Origin: Anaerolineae bacterium
GTDB lineage: Bacteria > Chloroflexota > Anaerolineae > 4572-78 > J111
Assembly: GCA_016931895.1 (NCBI GenBank)
Contig: JAFGDY010000016.1
Span: 1 to 33,861 of the forward strand
Reading direction: 5' to 3'
DNA: 33,861 nt
The notes under the pieces were generated by a model. It did no database searches. It saw only the letters and a program-made list of their open reading frames with translations, and was not told the origin of the DNA. Positions 21,426-29,058 of this stretch are shown one piece after another (position 1 is the stretch's first letter; every line of letters begins with the position of its first letter). Made by a program: the position numbers and the translations under genes.

Positions 21426-21992
21426 ATGTTCAGACCCTACATTTTATTTGATGCAGACGGCGGCGGCGGTAACAGCGGAACCCCGCCCTCTACGCCGCCA
21501 GCGGAGCCACCGGCGGATCCGCCAGCCCCGGAAGGCGATGGCGTGCCACGCTCGTGGGACGAGGTTTTTCAACATCAGAGATTCAAGGAATTGAATTCCC
21601 GGGCCAAAAAGGCGGAGGCCGAGTTACAGCAGCTTCAGGAGGCGGAAAAAAAGCGAAGCGACAAGGAAGCCGCCGAACAGGGGAAATGGCAGCAATTGGC
21701 CGAGCAGCGAGAAATCGAGTTAAAGACAGAAAGACTGAAGCGGCAACAATTAGAGATAGCCAGTAAAAAGGGCCTGCCGCCCGACCTGGCTCCCCGGTTA
21801 CGAGGCGATACGGTAGAGGAAATGGAAGCCGACGCCGATATCTTGCTCACTTTTATGAAACCCGGCGAAGGGCCGGGCGTGCCGCCCGCAGGCAGGGGCA
21901 GCGGCAGCAAGCCGTTGGATTTAAGCAAAATGACGCCCAAAGAAATCAGAGAAAAGAAGGAACAACTTTGGGCGCAGGAAATAGGCCAGTAA
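21426..21992 (+). CDS. Scaffolding protein
   Basis: A 188-residue protein from ATG 21426 (GAGGAG upstream). The N-terminus is Gly/Pro-rich (TPPSTPPAEPPADPPAPEGD), the middle a highly charged coiled coil (RAKKAEAELQQLQEAEKKRS, LAEQREIELKTERLKRQQLE), and the C-terminus helical with KMTPKEIREKKEQLWA. This order, just upstream of the coat gene, is that of DUF4355-like scaffolds that guide coat assembly and leave the head before packaging. No protease domain is present. Confidence 0.8.
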   Translation: MFRPYILFDADGGGGNSGTPPSTPPAEPPADPPAPEGDGVPRSWDEVFQHQRFKELNSRAKKAEAELQQLQEAEKKRSDKEAAEQGKWQQLAEQREIELKTERLKRQQLEIASKKGLPPDLAPRLRGDTVEEMEADADILLTFMKPGEGPGVPPAGRGSGSKPLDLSKMTPKEIREKKEQLWAQEIGQ

Positions 21993-22014
21993 CCTGGCCG
22001 ACGCTCCCCGGGGC

Positions 22015-22041
22015 CGTTGCCCGTAAAAAACGAAGTGGAGC
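22015..22041 (+). repeat. 27-base leader repeat, copy 2 (before coat)
   Basis: Matches 21394-21420 at 26 of 27 bases. It lies 38 bases before the coat ATG; a fresh AAGGAG ribosome site follows (22067-22072). The upstream GGGC/GCCC mini-hairpin is also kept, so structure as well as sequence is conserved between the two copies. Confidence 0.75.
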
Positions 22042-22078
22042 CATTCTAACCAAATTCTTATAAATAAGGAGATAAACG

Positions 22079-22978
22079 ATGGCAAACATCACTTCAACCG
22101 AAACGGCCAACGCGATTGCGACGATTGTGGCGGCGGAGGCCCTGGGATATTTAAAGGCCAATACTGTGCTGGCCAGATTGGTGGCACGGGATTGGGACAA
22201 CGAGGTGGCCGTTTACGGTCAAACCGTAGATATTAATATTCGCGGCTCTTTAAGCGCGAATGACAAGACCGAAAACAGCACCATTACGCTGCAAACGCCC
22301 AGCACCATCAAAAAGAGCGTAACCTTGAACAAACACAAGGAAGTGTCTTTTTTGCTGGAAGATTTTGCGCGGGTGCTTTCGCGGCCCAACCTGCTGGCCG
22401 GGTATATGGAAGACGGGATCAAGGTGATCGGGGAGCAGATTGACAGCGACCTGTCCGCCCTGTATTCCGGTTTCAGCCAAACCGTTGACGCGACCACGGG
22501 CCTGGGGGAGGATGACTTCCGCAACTCCCGCCGGTTGCTGAACTCGGCCAAAGCGCCTTTGGGCGACCGCTACGCGGTGTTGCACGAAGACGCCGAATAT
22601 GAGATGCTCTCCATTGAGCGGATCGTGAACCGCGATTACGCCGAGTCCCTGGGAAGCAGCGTGGCAGCCGATTCCTACAGCGGGCGGTTTGCCGGGTTCC
22701 AGATGTTCCTAGATCAAAAGATCGCGGTAGCCTCGAGCGAGTGTAAGAACCTGTTCTTTCATAAAAACGCGATGGTGCTGGCTACCCGCCCCATGCCTCA
22801 AGACGGCAACGGGGCCGGGGTAGTGCAAACCGCGATGGCCGAAGACGGCGTGGGCTTGCGAGTGACCATGAGTTACGACCACGATTACCTGGGGTGGAAG
22901 GTGACAGTGGACGTGCTTTATGGCGTGGCCGAGTTGCGCGACGATCACGGTGTGGTTGTTTCTACGACCGAAATCTAA
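22079..22978 (+). CDS. Major capsid protein (P22 gp5-like)
   Basis: A 299-residue protein. The N-terminal helix TETANAIATIVAAEALGYLK, LVARDWDNEVAVYGQTVDIN, the central region with KHKEVSFLLEDFARVLSRPN, LNSAKAPLGDRYAVLHEDAE, and the C-terminal strand block (MSYDHDYLGWKVTVDVLYGV) fit the P22 coat family, which uses the HK97 fold to build the icosahedral shell. It follows the scaffold gene with a strong ribosome site, as expected for the most abundant product. The family length is about 300-430, so this is a compact member. Confidence 0.85.
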   Translation: MANITSTETANAIATIVAAEALGYLKANTVLARLVARDWDNEVAVYGQTVDINIRGSLSANDKTENSTITLQTPSTIKKSVTLNKHKEVSFLLEDFARVLSRPNLLAGYMEDGIKVIGEQIDSDLSALYSGFSQTVDATTGLGEDDFRNSRRLLNSAKAPLGDRYAVLHEDAEYEMLSIERIVNRDYAESLGSSVAADSYSGRFAGFQMFLDQKIAVASSECKNLFFHKNAMVLATRPMPQDGNGAGVVQTAMAEDGVGLRVTMSYDHDYLGWKVTVDVLYGVAELRDDHGVVVSTTEI

Positions 22979-23008
22979 ATCAACCGCAGACTTTTTGAGT
23001 AAATATTT

Positions 23009-23037
23009 GGCACAGAGGCTCTGAGCGCCTCTGTGCC
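23009..23037 (+). repeat. 11-bp hairpin between coat and next gene
   Basis: GGCACAGAGGC (23009-23019) pairs perfectly with GCCTCTGTGCC (23027-23037), loop of 7. There is no U-run (CAGAAAAAAGG follows), so it is not a standard terminator; it may lower downstream expression or stabilise the coat message against 3' decay. Confidence 0.7.
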
Positions 23038-23060
23038 CAGAAAAAAGGAGATTTTTTACC

Positions 23061-23525
23061 ATGAAACGCAAGATTTTTAACGTTGTTGGCCTAATAGTGC
23101 TGATTATGCTTCTGGCAGCGATCAGCCTGGTAGCTATTCAGAACCCCGCAGCCCAAGCGGCGCCGCCGGCAGCGCCAACGCCGGTTTCTAATATCCTGGA
23201 TACCGAGGAAGCCAAACTCTTTAACTTTCAGACAGCGACCGCTGTTGCGGCAGACACCTACACTTCATGGCGGGACGTATCGGCCTTCGATTCTATTGAT
23301 GTTCAGCACGTGATCGACCACGGCACCGTGAACACAACCACCCTGACCGTGCAATACTCTATTGACGGCACCAATGCGGTGAACGGGCTGGCCTTAGTGA
23401 GCAATAGCGCGGCGGACGGGTCAGACATTACGCGCGTGCCGGTGTTTGGTAAATATATGCGGATATATCAGAATCTGACCAGCACCGACACTATCACCAT
23501 TACCCTGATAGCCGTGGGGCGGTAG
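23061..23525 (+). CDS. Signal-peptide protein inside the head operon
   Basis: A 154-residue protein. Residues 1-33 are a strong secretion signal (KRKIFNVVGLIVLIMLLAAI, then AAQAA cut site), followed by a short Pro/Ala linker and a beta-rich domain (TYTSWRDVSAFDSIDVQHVI, TTTLTVQYSIDGTNAV, YMRIYQNLTSTDTITITL). Such beta domains occur as capsid decorations or cell-surface binding units. A signal peptide on a gene between coat and connector is hard to explain for a virion part, since it would leave the cytoplasm; an N-terminal membrane tether is the alternative. The ribosome site AAAAAGGAG is strong. Confidence 0.7.
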   Translation: MKRKIFNVVGLIVLIMLLAAISLVAIQNPAAQAAPPAAPTPVSNILDTEEAKLFNFQTATAVAADTYTSWRDVSAFDSIDVQHVIDHGTVNTTTLTVQYSIDGTNAVNGLALVSNSAADGSDITRVPVFGKYMRIYQNLTSTDTITITLIAVGR

Positions 23526-23534
23526 GAGGGGATT

Positions 23535-23780
23535 ATGGCCAGCGACAAAAAGTATTACCTGGTAAACCCGTCCGGCACTATCCATGTTGTGACGCGGGAG
23601 CATGCGGAAACGCGCTTGAAGCAAACAGGCTACCGGTTGGCGACCAAAACAGAGATTGCGGCCTACGAAAAGACCAAAATCCAATCCCTGAAAACTCGGC
23701 TGGCCAAACCCTGGAAGCCTGAACTTGAGCCGGAGACGGTGTTACCCGACGAAGGCGAGGGCGAAGGCGGCAAGGAGTAA
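23535..23780 (+). CDS. Small hypothetical head-region protein
   Basis: An 81-residue protein starting 9 bases after the previous stop. The first half (KKYYLVNPSGTIHVVTREHA, TRLKQTGYRLATKTEIAAYE) looks like a compact alpha/beta unit with a Lys/Arg-rich surface; the second half is a charged helix and an acidic tail (EGEGEGGKE). Small proteins of this kind lie between coat and connector in many siphoviruses. No family is assigned. Confidence 0.65.
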   Translation: MASDKKYYLVNPSGTIHVVTREHAETRLKQTGYRLATKTEIAAYEKTKIQSLKTRLAKPWKPELEPETVLPDEGEGEGGKE

Positions 23781-23786
23781 CCACAG

Positions 23787-24620
23787 ATGAGCGAGCGAAG
23801 CCGGATTTACAACGGAAGATTTTTGCACAACCTGGATAACTGGACAGCCAGCAACGCCAGCTATAGCGCCGGAGACGGCGATGACCATTACGGCGTGGCG
23901 GTGCTGGAAACCGGGGGCGGGTACGTGGAACAGGATTTTGTTGTAACCGGCTATCGCACGTTTACGCTGCACCTGAGCGTGAAAGCAGTGGGCAGCGACC
24001 TGAGCGGTAGCCAGGCCACAGCGACGATCACCGACGGCGACGGCAATACCGTAACCGCCGAGAATCTATCCGGCACGGCCGACACCTGGACCGAAAATGA
24101 GATCAGCGTGGGCCTGGCCGAAGGCACTACCTATACCCTGACCCTCACCAACGCCAGCGCCGCCGGTGACGTAAAAATTGATGACGTGTGGCTGTGGTTT
24201 GTGCCCCTTACCCGGGCGCAGATTGCGGCGGCAGTGGCTCGCAAGTTGGGGCGCGTGGCCACGGACCGGAGTTATAGCACCACCCTGAGCGGCACCCAAA
24301 CCGAAGGCGATTACACCGATGCAGTGGATGACGCGCTGCGGACCATGGGCGCGATTGATCCCAAGACCGGGTTGACGAATGTCCGCTGGGCGGACAGCGG
24401 CATGGTGAAGGCGATCATTGACGCCGCGTTGCAGGCTATGCTGGAGAAGGCGCAGATTGACTACGCGGTAGAGGTTGATTTTTCAATAGGTCCGCACTCA
24501 GAGCAATTGAGCCAGAAGCGTGCCGCATTGAAAGATTTAACCAGCGCCGAGGGCGGCGCAGGAAACCGGCAGGTGGTCAGCCGCCCGCTGCGACACGAGC
24601 GGGAGGATTATACCTGGTGA
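23787..24620 (+). CDS. Jelly-roll (CBM-like) domain fused to a head-tail connector
   Basis: A 277-residue protein with two parts. Residues 1-135 form a beta-sandwich of the carbohydrate-binding type (NGRFLHNLDNWTASNASYSA, GGGYVEQDFVV, TYTLTLTNASAAGDVKIDDV, WLWF). Residues 140-277 are helical and match the connector pattern of phage gp6-like proteins (LTRAQIAAAVARKLGRVATD, YTDAVDDALRTMGAIDPKTG, VDFSIGPHSEQLSQKRAALK). The connector part would join the portal to the tail. A sugar-binding-like domain at the neck is unusual: it may form neck whiskers or help cell contact. Confidence 0.7.
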   Translation: MSERSRIYNGRFLHNLDNWTASNASYSAGDGDDHYGVAVLETGGGYVEQDFVVTGYRTFTLHLSVKAVGSDLSGSQATATITDGDGNTVTAENLSGTADTWTENEISVGLAEGTTYTLTLTNASAAGDVKIDDVWLWFVPLTRAQIAAAVARKLGRVATDRSYSTTLSGTQTEGDYTDAVDDALRTMGAIDPKTGLTNVRWADSGMVKAIIDAALQAMLEKAQIDYAVEVDFSIGPHSEQLSQKRAALKDLTSAEGGAGNRQVVSRPLRHEREDYTW

Positions 24621-24985
24621 CTACGATTTATCAAGGCGATTCTTACGGGTACAACTTTTTGGCCACTAAAACGGCCAGCACGCAGCGCAATGCGACCGGC
24701 TCCGGGATGAGCAATCATTTGAGCGGGTTGGCGGCGCCGGGGCTGTATCCGGTTGACGCCGACATTGTATCGGACGCCGGGCTGGAAGGCGCAGCCAGGG
24801 AGTATAAACAGACGTTTGTGCGCAAGCAGAGCCATACCGACGACGGCCAGACGGTAGACCAGTTACCGGACATAAAAGAAGGTGACAATTATATTGTGGA
24901 TGGGATAACGTACCGGGTCCGGTCGGCGGCGGAGTGGGGTAATATGCTGCACCTGGTAATAGGCGAGCTGAAAGGGGCGGCCTGA
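24617..24985 (+). CDS. Head closure or head-tail joining protein
   Basis: A 122-residue protein with a GTG start overlapping the previous stop. The sequence is beta-rich at its C-terminus (EGDNYIVDGITYRVRSAAEW, MLHLVIGEL), which fits the small-barrel head-completion proteins (SPP1 gp16/Phage_H_T_join type) normally found at this position between connector and the gp10-like gene. The position supports the call more than any single motif. Confidence 0.6.
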   Translation: MTTIYQGDSYGYNFLATKTASTQRNATGSGMSNHLSGLAAPGLYPVDADIVSDAGLEGAAREYKQTFVRKQSHTDDGQTVDQLPDIKEGDNYIVDGITYRVRSAAEWGNMLHLVIGELKGAA

Positions 24986-25356
24986 TGGCTAAAACCGGCG
25001 CGGCCAAGGTTGAAATTGACGGATTAAAAGAAACGCAAGATAAGTTGGTGCAGGTAGCCCAGCTTATTACCGAGGGCGGCAAGGGACTATTAAGTCGCAG
25101 TATTTTGCGGCTGCACCGGTACATGACCGGAATCGTGCAGGTAGACACCGGACGGCTCAAAAACAGCTTGCATCCGTTTGTAGAGGACAGGGAAGCCAAT
25201 ATCCGTACCAATGTAGTGTATGCCCTTCCGCTTGAGTACATGGCCGGGGGAAAGTATAGCTATATTCGCGAAACGGCCCGCGACGAGGGGGCGAATGTAG
25301 CGGCGCAAATAGTGAGCGGGCTGCAAGGAGAGATCAGTGACGCTTTCGGTGCCTAG
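24985..25356 (+). CDS. HK97 gp10-like tail-completion protein
   Basis: A 123-residue protein whose ATG shares bases with the previous TGA (ATGATGG context). It has the HK97_gp10 pattern: an N-terminal helix (KVEIDGLKETQDKLVQVAQL), the strand-turn TGIVQVDTGRLKNSLHPFVE, and RTNVVYALPLEYMAGGKYSY. In known phages this protein acts at the head-tail interface. Its end overlaps the next gene by 20 bases. Confidence 0.8.
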   Translation: MAKTGAAKVEIDGLKETQDKLVQVAQLITEGGKGLLSRSILRLHRYMTGIVQVDTGRLKNSLHPFVEDREANIRTNVVYALPLEYMAGGKYSYIRETARDEGANVAAQIVSGLQGEISDAFGA

Positions 25357-25771
25357 CCGACAGACAGTAAGGGAACGATTGGCCACGCTGATTGACGCGC
25401 AAATTGAGGCTTACGTGGCGGTGTTTGACCACGTGCCCAGGGATTTGCAAGGAAAATCGCCGTGTTGCACGGTGTCCTCTCTTGGTTTCAGGCCGGGGCA
25501 GAACCCATACCTATACACCTACCGATTTGCCATTGGCAATTGGGTGAGACGAGACTTATCAACCGGAGTGGCGGCCAGCGAAGATACGCTGGACACGTTG
25601 ATGCAGGCCATTGCCCAATTTGCGCTAAATAACGCCAACGATTCAGTTCTGCATATCTGCAAAATTCCGGTAGATCAGGACAGCGAAACATCTTACCCGG
25701 TGGTGGACGGGATCCCCTACCGGGCGGAGTTTATTACCGTGGAAGTGAGGCCACAGGTAGGAGCATCATGA
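25337..25771 (+). CDS. Probable tail terminator protein
   Basis: A 144-residue protein starting at GTG 25337 inside the previous gene. Its alpha/beta order (RQTVRERLATLIDAQIEAYV helix, then strands YLYTYRFAIGNW, a helix at AASEDTLDTLMQAIAQFALN, and final strands PYRAEFITVEVR) fits tail terminators that cap the tail tube, and it occupies the position expected for one, between gp10-like and tail tube genes. No diagnostic motif is seen. Confidence 0.65.
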   Translation: MTLSVPSRQTVRERLATLIDAQIEAYVAVFDHVPRDLQGKSPCCTVSSLGFRPGQNPYLYTYRFAIGNWVRRDLSTGVAASEDTLDTLMQAIAQFALNNANDSVLHICKIPVDQDSETSYPVVDGIPYRAEFITVEVRPQVGAS

Positions 25772-25947
25772 GCAAAAAAGAAATAAAATTAAAATTTGTG
25801 GGCGACGAGGGAGATTACGTGCAAGGCTACCCCCGGCGCGACATTACGGTGGATAACGCGGCTGAGGCCGAGCGGCTGGTGGAAACGAATTGCTACGAGC
25901 TAGAGCCGAACCGCCCACCGCAGCAAAAGGAGAAAAATAATGGGTGA
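25768..25947 (+). CDS. Small hypothetical tail-region protein
   Basis: A 59-residue protein with ATGA overlap to the upstream gene and an 8-base overlap with the tail tube gene. It is highly charged: MSKKEIKLKFVGDEGDYVQG, PRRDITVDNAAEAERLVETN, then a Pro/Gln/Lys tail carrying the next gene's ribosome site (AAGGAG). The first 45 residues resemble the short strand-helix proteins that often precede tail tube genes. It was called because both overlaps and coding composition support it, despite its size. Confidence 0.7.
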   Translation: MSKKEIKLKFVGDEGDYVQGYPRRDITVDNAAEAERLVETNCYELEPNRPPQQKEKNNG

Positions 25948-26899
25948 CATTGCGCTCAGAAAATTACAGGTGGGCCTTGAATCGGGTTGGGGCACGGCAG
26001 TGGCGGCCACCCGAATCTGGTACGGGCAAGGGAATATCCAGCCGGCGGGCGTTGAGCCGACCTTAAAAAACGAGGACCGGGGAAGTTATGACGCTTATCA
26101 CCGGGCCAGCGTGCCGGTTTTGGATTACGACTGGATGTTTAAGGGCGGGTTGGACCTGGACGACCTGGTGGAGCAGTTGAAGCTGGCCGTGCACAACGAT
26201 CCGACGCCAACCGGGAGCGGCCCTTACGTGTGGACGTTTACGCCCGACAATACCCTGGCCAGCGCCACGGTGGAGTGGGACGCCAGCGGCAAGGTGTGGG
26301 AAGCGCCGGGGGCGATGTGCGATTCGTTGAAATTGAGCGGAAACGCCAACGGGGACGACGTGACAGTGGAGTTATCCGGGCCGTGCAAGCAGAGAGACGA
26401 TTCTAGCTTGACCGGCCTGAGCGATCACGCGACCAACGTGGTGCAGGGCTGGGAGTTGGATTTTTACGTGGACGCCCTGGGCGGGACGCCGGGCACCACG
26501 CAAAAGGATTTGACTTTAATTAGTTGGGATATTGAGGTTAAAAACAATCTCCAGCGCAAGCGGCGGGGGACCAACGACCGCTACATTGCGGGGCTGGCCC
26601 GGGGGCGGCGCACGCTGACCGGCTCGATTTTGGGCGAGTTGAACGCTACCACGCTGAGCGAAATCACAAACCAGGAAGCGGTAACGGAGCGACTGCTCCG
26701 GCTGGCGCTGGGCAATAACGTGATCATCAGCGGCGCGGACAAGTATTATTTGTATATTGATATTCCGTGCGTGCTGATGACAAACGTGATCGAGGAAGAC
26801 GCAGAGATGAGCGTAGTAAGGTTTGATATTGCCGCAATTTACGACTCGACCAACGGGTTTATGTTTGAGTTTACGATGCAAAATAACAGGGCAAGCTAA
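25940..26899 (+). CDS. Major tail tube protein
   Basis: A 319-residue protein. It begins GDIALRKLQVGLESGWGTAV, a typical tail-tube opening (RKIQ-GxESxxGTAV), and contains KGGLDLDDLVEQL, VTVELSG, LISWDIEVKNNLQRKRR and a long C-terminal beta section with MSVVRFDIAAIYDSTNGFMF. Siphovirus tube proteins stack as hexameric rings around the tape measure. It ends with a base shared with the chaperone gene start (TAATG). Confidence 0.83.
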   Translation: MGDIALRKLQVGLESGWGTAVAATRIWYGQGNIQPAGVEPTLKNEDRGSYDAYHRASVPVLDYDWMFKGGLDLDDLVEQLKLAVHNDPTPTGSGPYVWTFTPDNTLASATVEWDASGKVWEAPGAMCDSLKLSGNANGDDVTVELSGPCKQRDDSSLTGLSDHATNVVQGWELDFYVDALGGTPGTTQKDLTLISWDIEVKNNLQRKRRGTNDRYIAGLARGRRTLTGSILGELNATTLSEITNQEAVTERLLRLALGNNVIISGADKYYLYIDIPCVLMTNVIEEDAEMSVVRFDIAAIYDSTNGFMFEFTMQNNRAS

Positions 26900-27189
26900 T
26901 GTGGGAAAAGCGGATAGTTCCAGTTAAATTTAACGAGTTAGAGGTTGAATTATGGATCAACCCACCGCGGGGCGATTATGAGGATTGCCCATCAGATACT
27001 AAATTGGTGGAACTTTGTTTAGTCTCCTGGAACTTGGGAGGGAAAGCCTATCAAGATTATACCTTCCCTAAAAGCCCAAACAGCGAAGCGATTAGAAAAT
27101 TGCCGTTTGACATAGTTACCCTTTTGGCTTTTGAGATTGCAAAAGCCATAAAAAGCAATATCCCAAAGCTGAAAGGCACCGCATCATAG
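26899..27189 (+). CDS. Tail assembly chaperone, short form (gpG-like)
   Basis: A 96-residue protein starting at the last base of the tail tube stop. It has an N-terminal beta part (KRIVPVKFNELEVELWINPP) and a helical C-terminus (IRKLPFDIVTLLAFEIAKAI). It sits between tail tube and tape measure, where siphoviruses encode two overlapping chaperones. Near its end it carries the slippery heptamer C CCA AAG (27162-27168); most ribosomes would stop at TAG 27187-27189 and give this short form. Confidence 0.8.
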   Translation: MWEKRIVPVKFNELEVELWINPPRGDYEDCPSDTKLVELCLVSWNLGGKAYQDYTFPKSPNSEAIRKLPFDIVTLLAFEIAKAIKSNIPKLKGTAS

Positions 27190-27368
27190 CGTATTATGAG
27201 GCGGTGCGAAAAAGAGAAAAACCAACCTTTACGTCTATAGACCACCAAACTATGATTTTTTGCGAGATTTTTGGCTGGACATACGAACAATACCGCAATA
27301 CACCGGCGGACGTGATTAGTCGCTGGATGGCATATAAGTCTATAGAAGCAACTGTAAAAAATGCCTAA
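26899..27368 (+). CDS. Tail assembly chaperone, -1 frameshift fusion (gpGT-like)
   Basis: Slippage of one base backward at C CCA AAG (27162-27168) moves the ribosome into a frame that stays open to TAA 27366-27368 and adds about 65 residues: a helical extension (YYEAVRKREKPTFTSIDHQT, then FGWTYEQYRNTPADVISRWM). This extension has no start of its own and ends just inside the tape measure gene, as with lambda gpGT, where the fusion recruits the tape measure protein. The heptamer fits X XXY YYZ exactly in the zero frame. The fusion has about 156 residues. Confidence 0.8.
27162..27168 (+). promoter_or_regulatory. Programmed -1 frameshift site
   Basis: C CCA AAG in the zero frame re-pairs as CCC AAA after a one-base backward slip. 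It is the only perfect X XXY YYZ heptamer between the start of the open -1 frame and the zero-frame stop. I did not identify a stimulatory stem-loop with confidence. Confidence 0.75.
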
Positions 27369-29058
27369 CGAAACTATCCTCAGAATTGTAATAGACGCCA
27401 AAGACACCACCAAAAAAACCTTTGATGGATTAGGGAAATCCATGAGTAATCTGGATGGTGTGGCCAGTACCCTGGCGACTGGCGGCTTAACCCTTGTGAC
27501 CGGAGCGTTAGCCCTAATAGGCACTACTGCTACTATTGCCGCCAAAGAAACCTTGAGCTTTACGGACGATCTAAATGGCGTATTAAAGGACGTAGAGAGA
27601 CAAACCGGACATACGTCTGAGGAGATGGATGATTTTAAATCATCTTTGACCAATGTTTATACCGACGCAAGAGTGGTTAATGTTGCTTTAGAAGATTTGG
27701 CTGACGCGCAAATTATCGTCCAACGCACCACCGGAGAAACCGGGGCCGAATTAGAGAATTTAACAGCGCAAGCCGTGGCCATGGGGGACGTATTTGAAAT
27801 AGACGTGGCCGAATCAATGCGCACAGTAGATGCATTGCTAAAAAACAATATAGCCCAAAGCGGGCAAGAGGCGCTTGATATTATTACAGCGGGCTTGCAA
27901 AACAACCTCAATGTGGCCGATGATTTTCTTGATACATTGACAGAATACTCACAAGATTTTAACGAACTGGGTTTGACCGGAGAACAAGCCCTAAACCTGT
28001 TAAATAGCGGCTTAGAGGCGGGCATTTTTAATACCGACAAAATAGGAGACGCGACGCAGGAATTTTTAACCAGCCTAAAGGACACGGCCGTTGTTGATAA
28101 ACTGAGAGAGATCAACCCCGCCCTGGCCGACATAGCGGTTAGTTTTAATGACGGCAAAATTACCGGGGTAGAAGCGTTGCAGCAAATTCAAGCTGAAATA
28201 GGAAGCATGGATGACAGCTTGCTGCGGAACGAAGCGGGGCGGACGTTGTTTGTATCATTTTGGGACGACTTGGGGCAAGAGGCGCTATTGGCGCTCGATC
28301 CGATAAATAACAAATTAGGAGACATCAACGGCTCTACCGCACAGGCCACGCAAGAAAATATGAACTGGAAAGATGCCCTAACTCAGCTAGGAAGAGAATT
28401 TGTTGTAGCAATGGAACCTGCGGCCCAAGAAATATTACCCTTACTTTATGATGGTATAAAGTTGGCCGGTGGTTTTATGAGGGAGGCGCAACCAGTTTTT
28501 GCCCAATTTGGCGTGGATATGAGAGATACGATTGGCCCGGCTATGGCTGTAGTAAATGATTCTTTGGTCAGGATTGCGCAGGCATTAGGGATAGCAACCG
28601 AGGATACAACCGGCATGGATATTGCGATTGCGGCGCTCAAAGCTACCCTTGACCTAATCGTGGCCACCATTCAGCTTGTGGCTATTGGATTCCATAATAC
28701 GGCAGAAGCGGCGGAATATTTGCGCGAGCAATTGGACGCCATAGCAAATTTTGACTTTGGATCATTGTCATCTATACAACAGGCGGCTCAAGGATTGGCG
28801 AATTTGACTCCGGCCGGAATGGTATCTAACGCCGGTTTTGGTTTTTTGGGATTTGCTGACGGCGGCGTTGTGCCTGGCCCTATAGGATCGCCAATGATGG
28901 CCATGGTGCATGGAGGAGAAGTCATTTCCCCGCCAGGACAAAGCGGCGGGCCGATGTTCAACATCTCTATATTTGCCAACGATGAAGAGGGCGGGCGGCG
29001 AGCCGGGCGAGGGTTTGTGGACGAGCTGCGGAGCCGGGGCGTGATGGTGGCGGCGTGA
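27361..29058 (+). CDS. Tail tape measure protein
   Basis: A 565-residue protein: an N-terminal part ETILRIVIDAKDTTKKTFDG typical of tape measures, a hydrophobic segment (GLTLVTGALALIGTTATIAA), a long helical middle with LNLLNSGLEAGIFNTDKIGD and EFLTSLKDTA as in TP901-type tape measure proteins, and a C-terminus with Gly-rich GFADGGVVPGPIGSPMMAMV, HGGEVISPPGQ as in many such proteins. Length sets tail length; about 0.15 nm per residue suggests a short tail near 85 nm. The start overlaps the frameshift product's end. Confidence 0.88.
   Translation: MPNETILRIVIDAKDTTKKTFDGLGKSMSNLDGVASTLATGGLTLVTGALALIGTTATIAAKETLSFTDDLNGVLKDVERQTGHTSEEMDDFKSSLTNVYTDARVVNVALEDLADAQIIVQRTTGETGAELENLTAQAVAMGDVFEIDVAESMRTVDALLKNNIAQSGQEALDIITAGLQNNLNVADDFLDTLTEYSQDFNELGLTGEQALNLLNSGLEAGIFNTDKIGDATQEFLTSLKDTAVVDKLREINPALADIAVSFNDGKITGVEALQQIQAEIGSMDDSLLRNEAGRTLFVSFWDDLGQEALLALDPINNKLGDINGSTAQATQENMNWKDALTQLGREFVVAMEPAAQEILPLLYDGIKLAGGFMREAQPVFAQFGVDMRDTIGPAMAVVNDSLVRIAQALGIATEDTTGMDIAIAALKATLDLIVATIQLVAIGFHNTAEAAEYLREQLDAIANFDFGSLSSIQQAAQGLANLTPAGMVSNAGFGFLGFADGGVVPGPIGSPMMAMVHGGEVISPPGQSGGPMFNISIFANDEEGGRRAGRGFVDELRSRGVMVAA

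Noticed and set aside
27145-27158. A-rich stretch ATA AAA AGC as the frameshift site.
   Set aside because: It does not fit X XXY YYZ in the zero frame, since the A-site codon AGC would not re-pair well; C CCA AAG at 27162 fits exactly.
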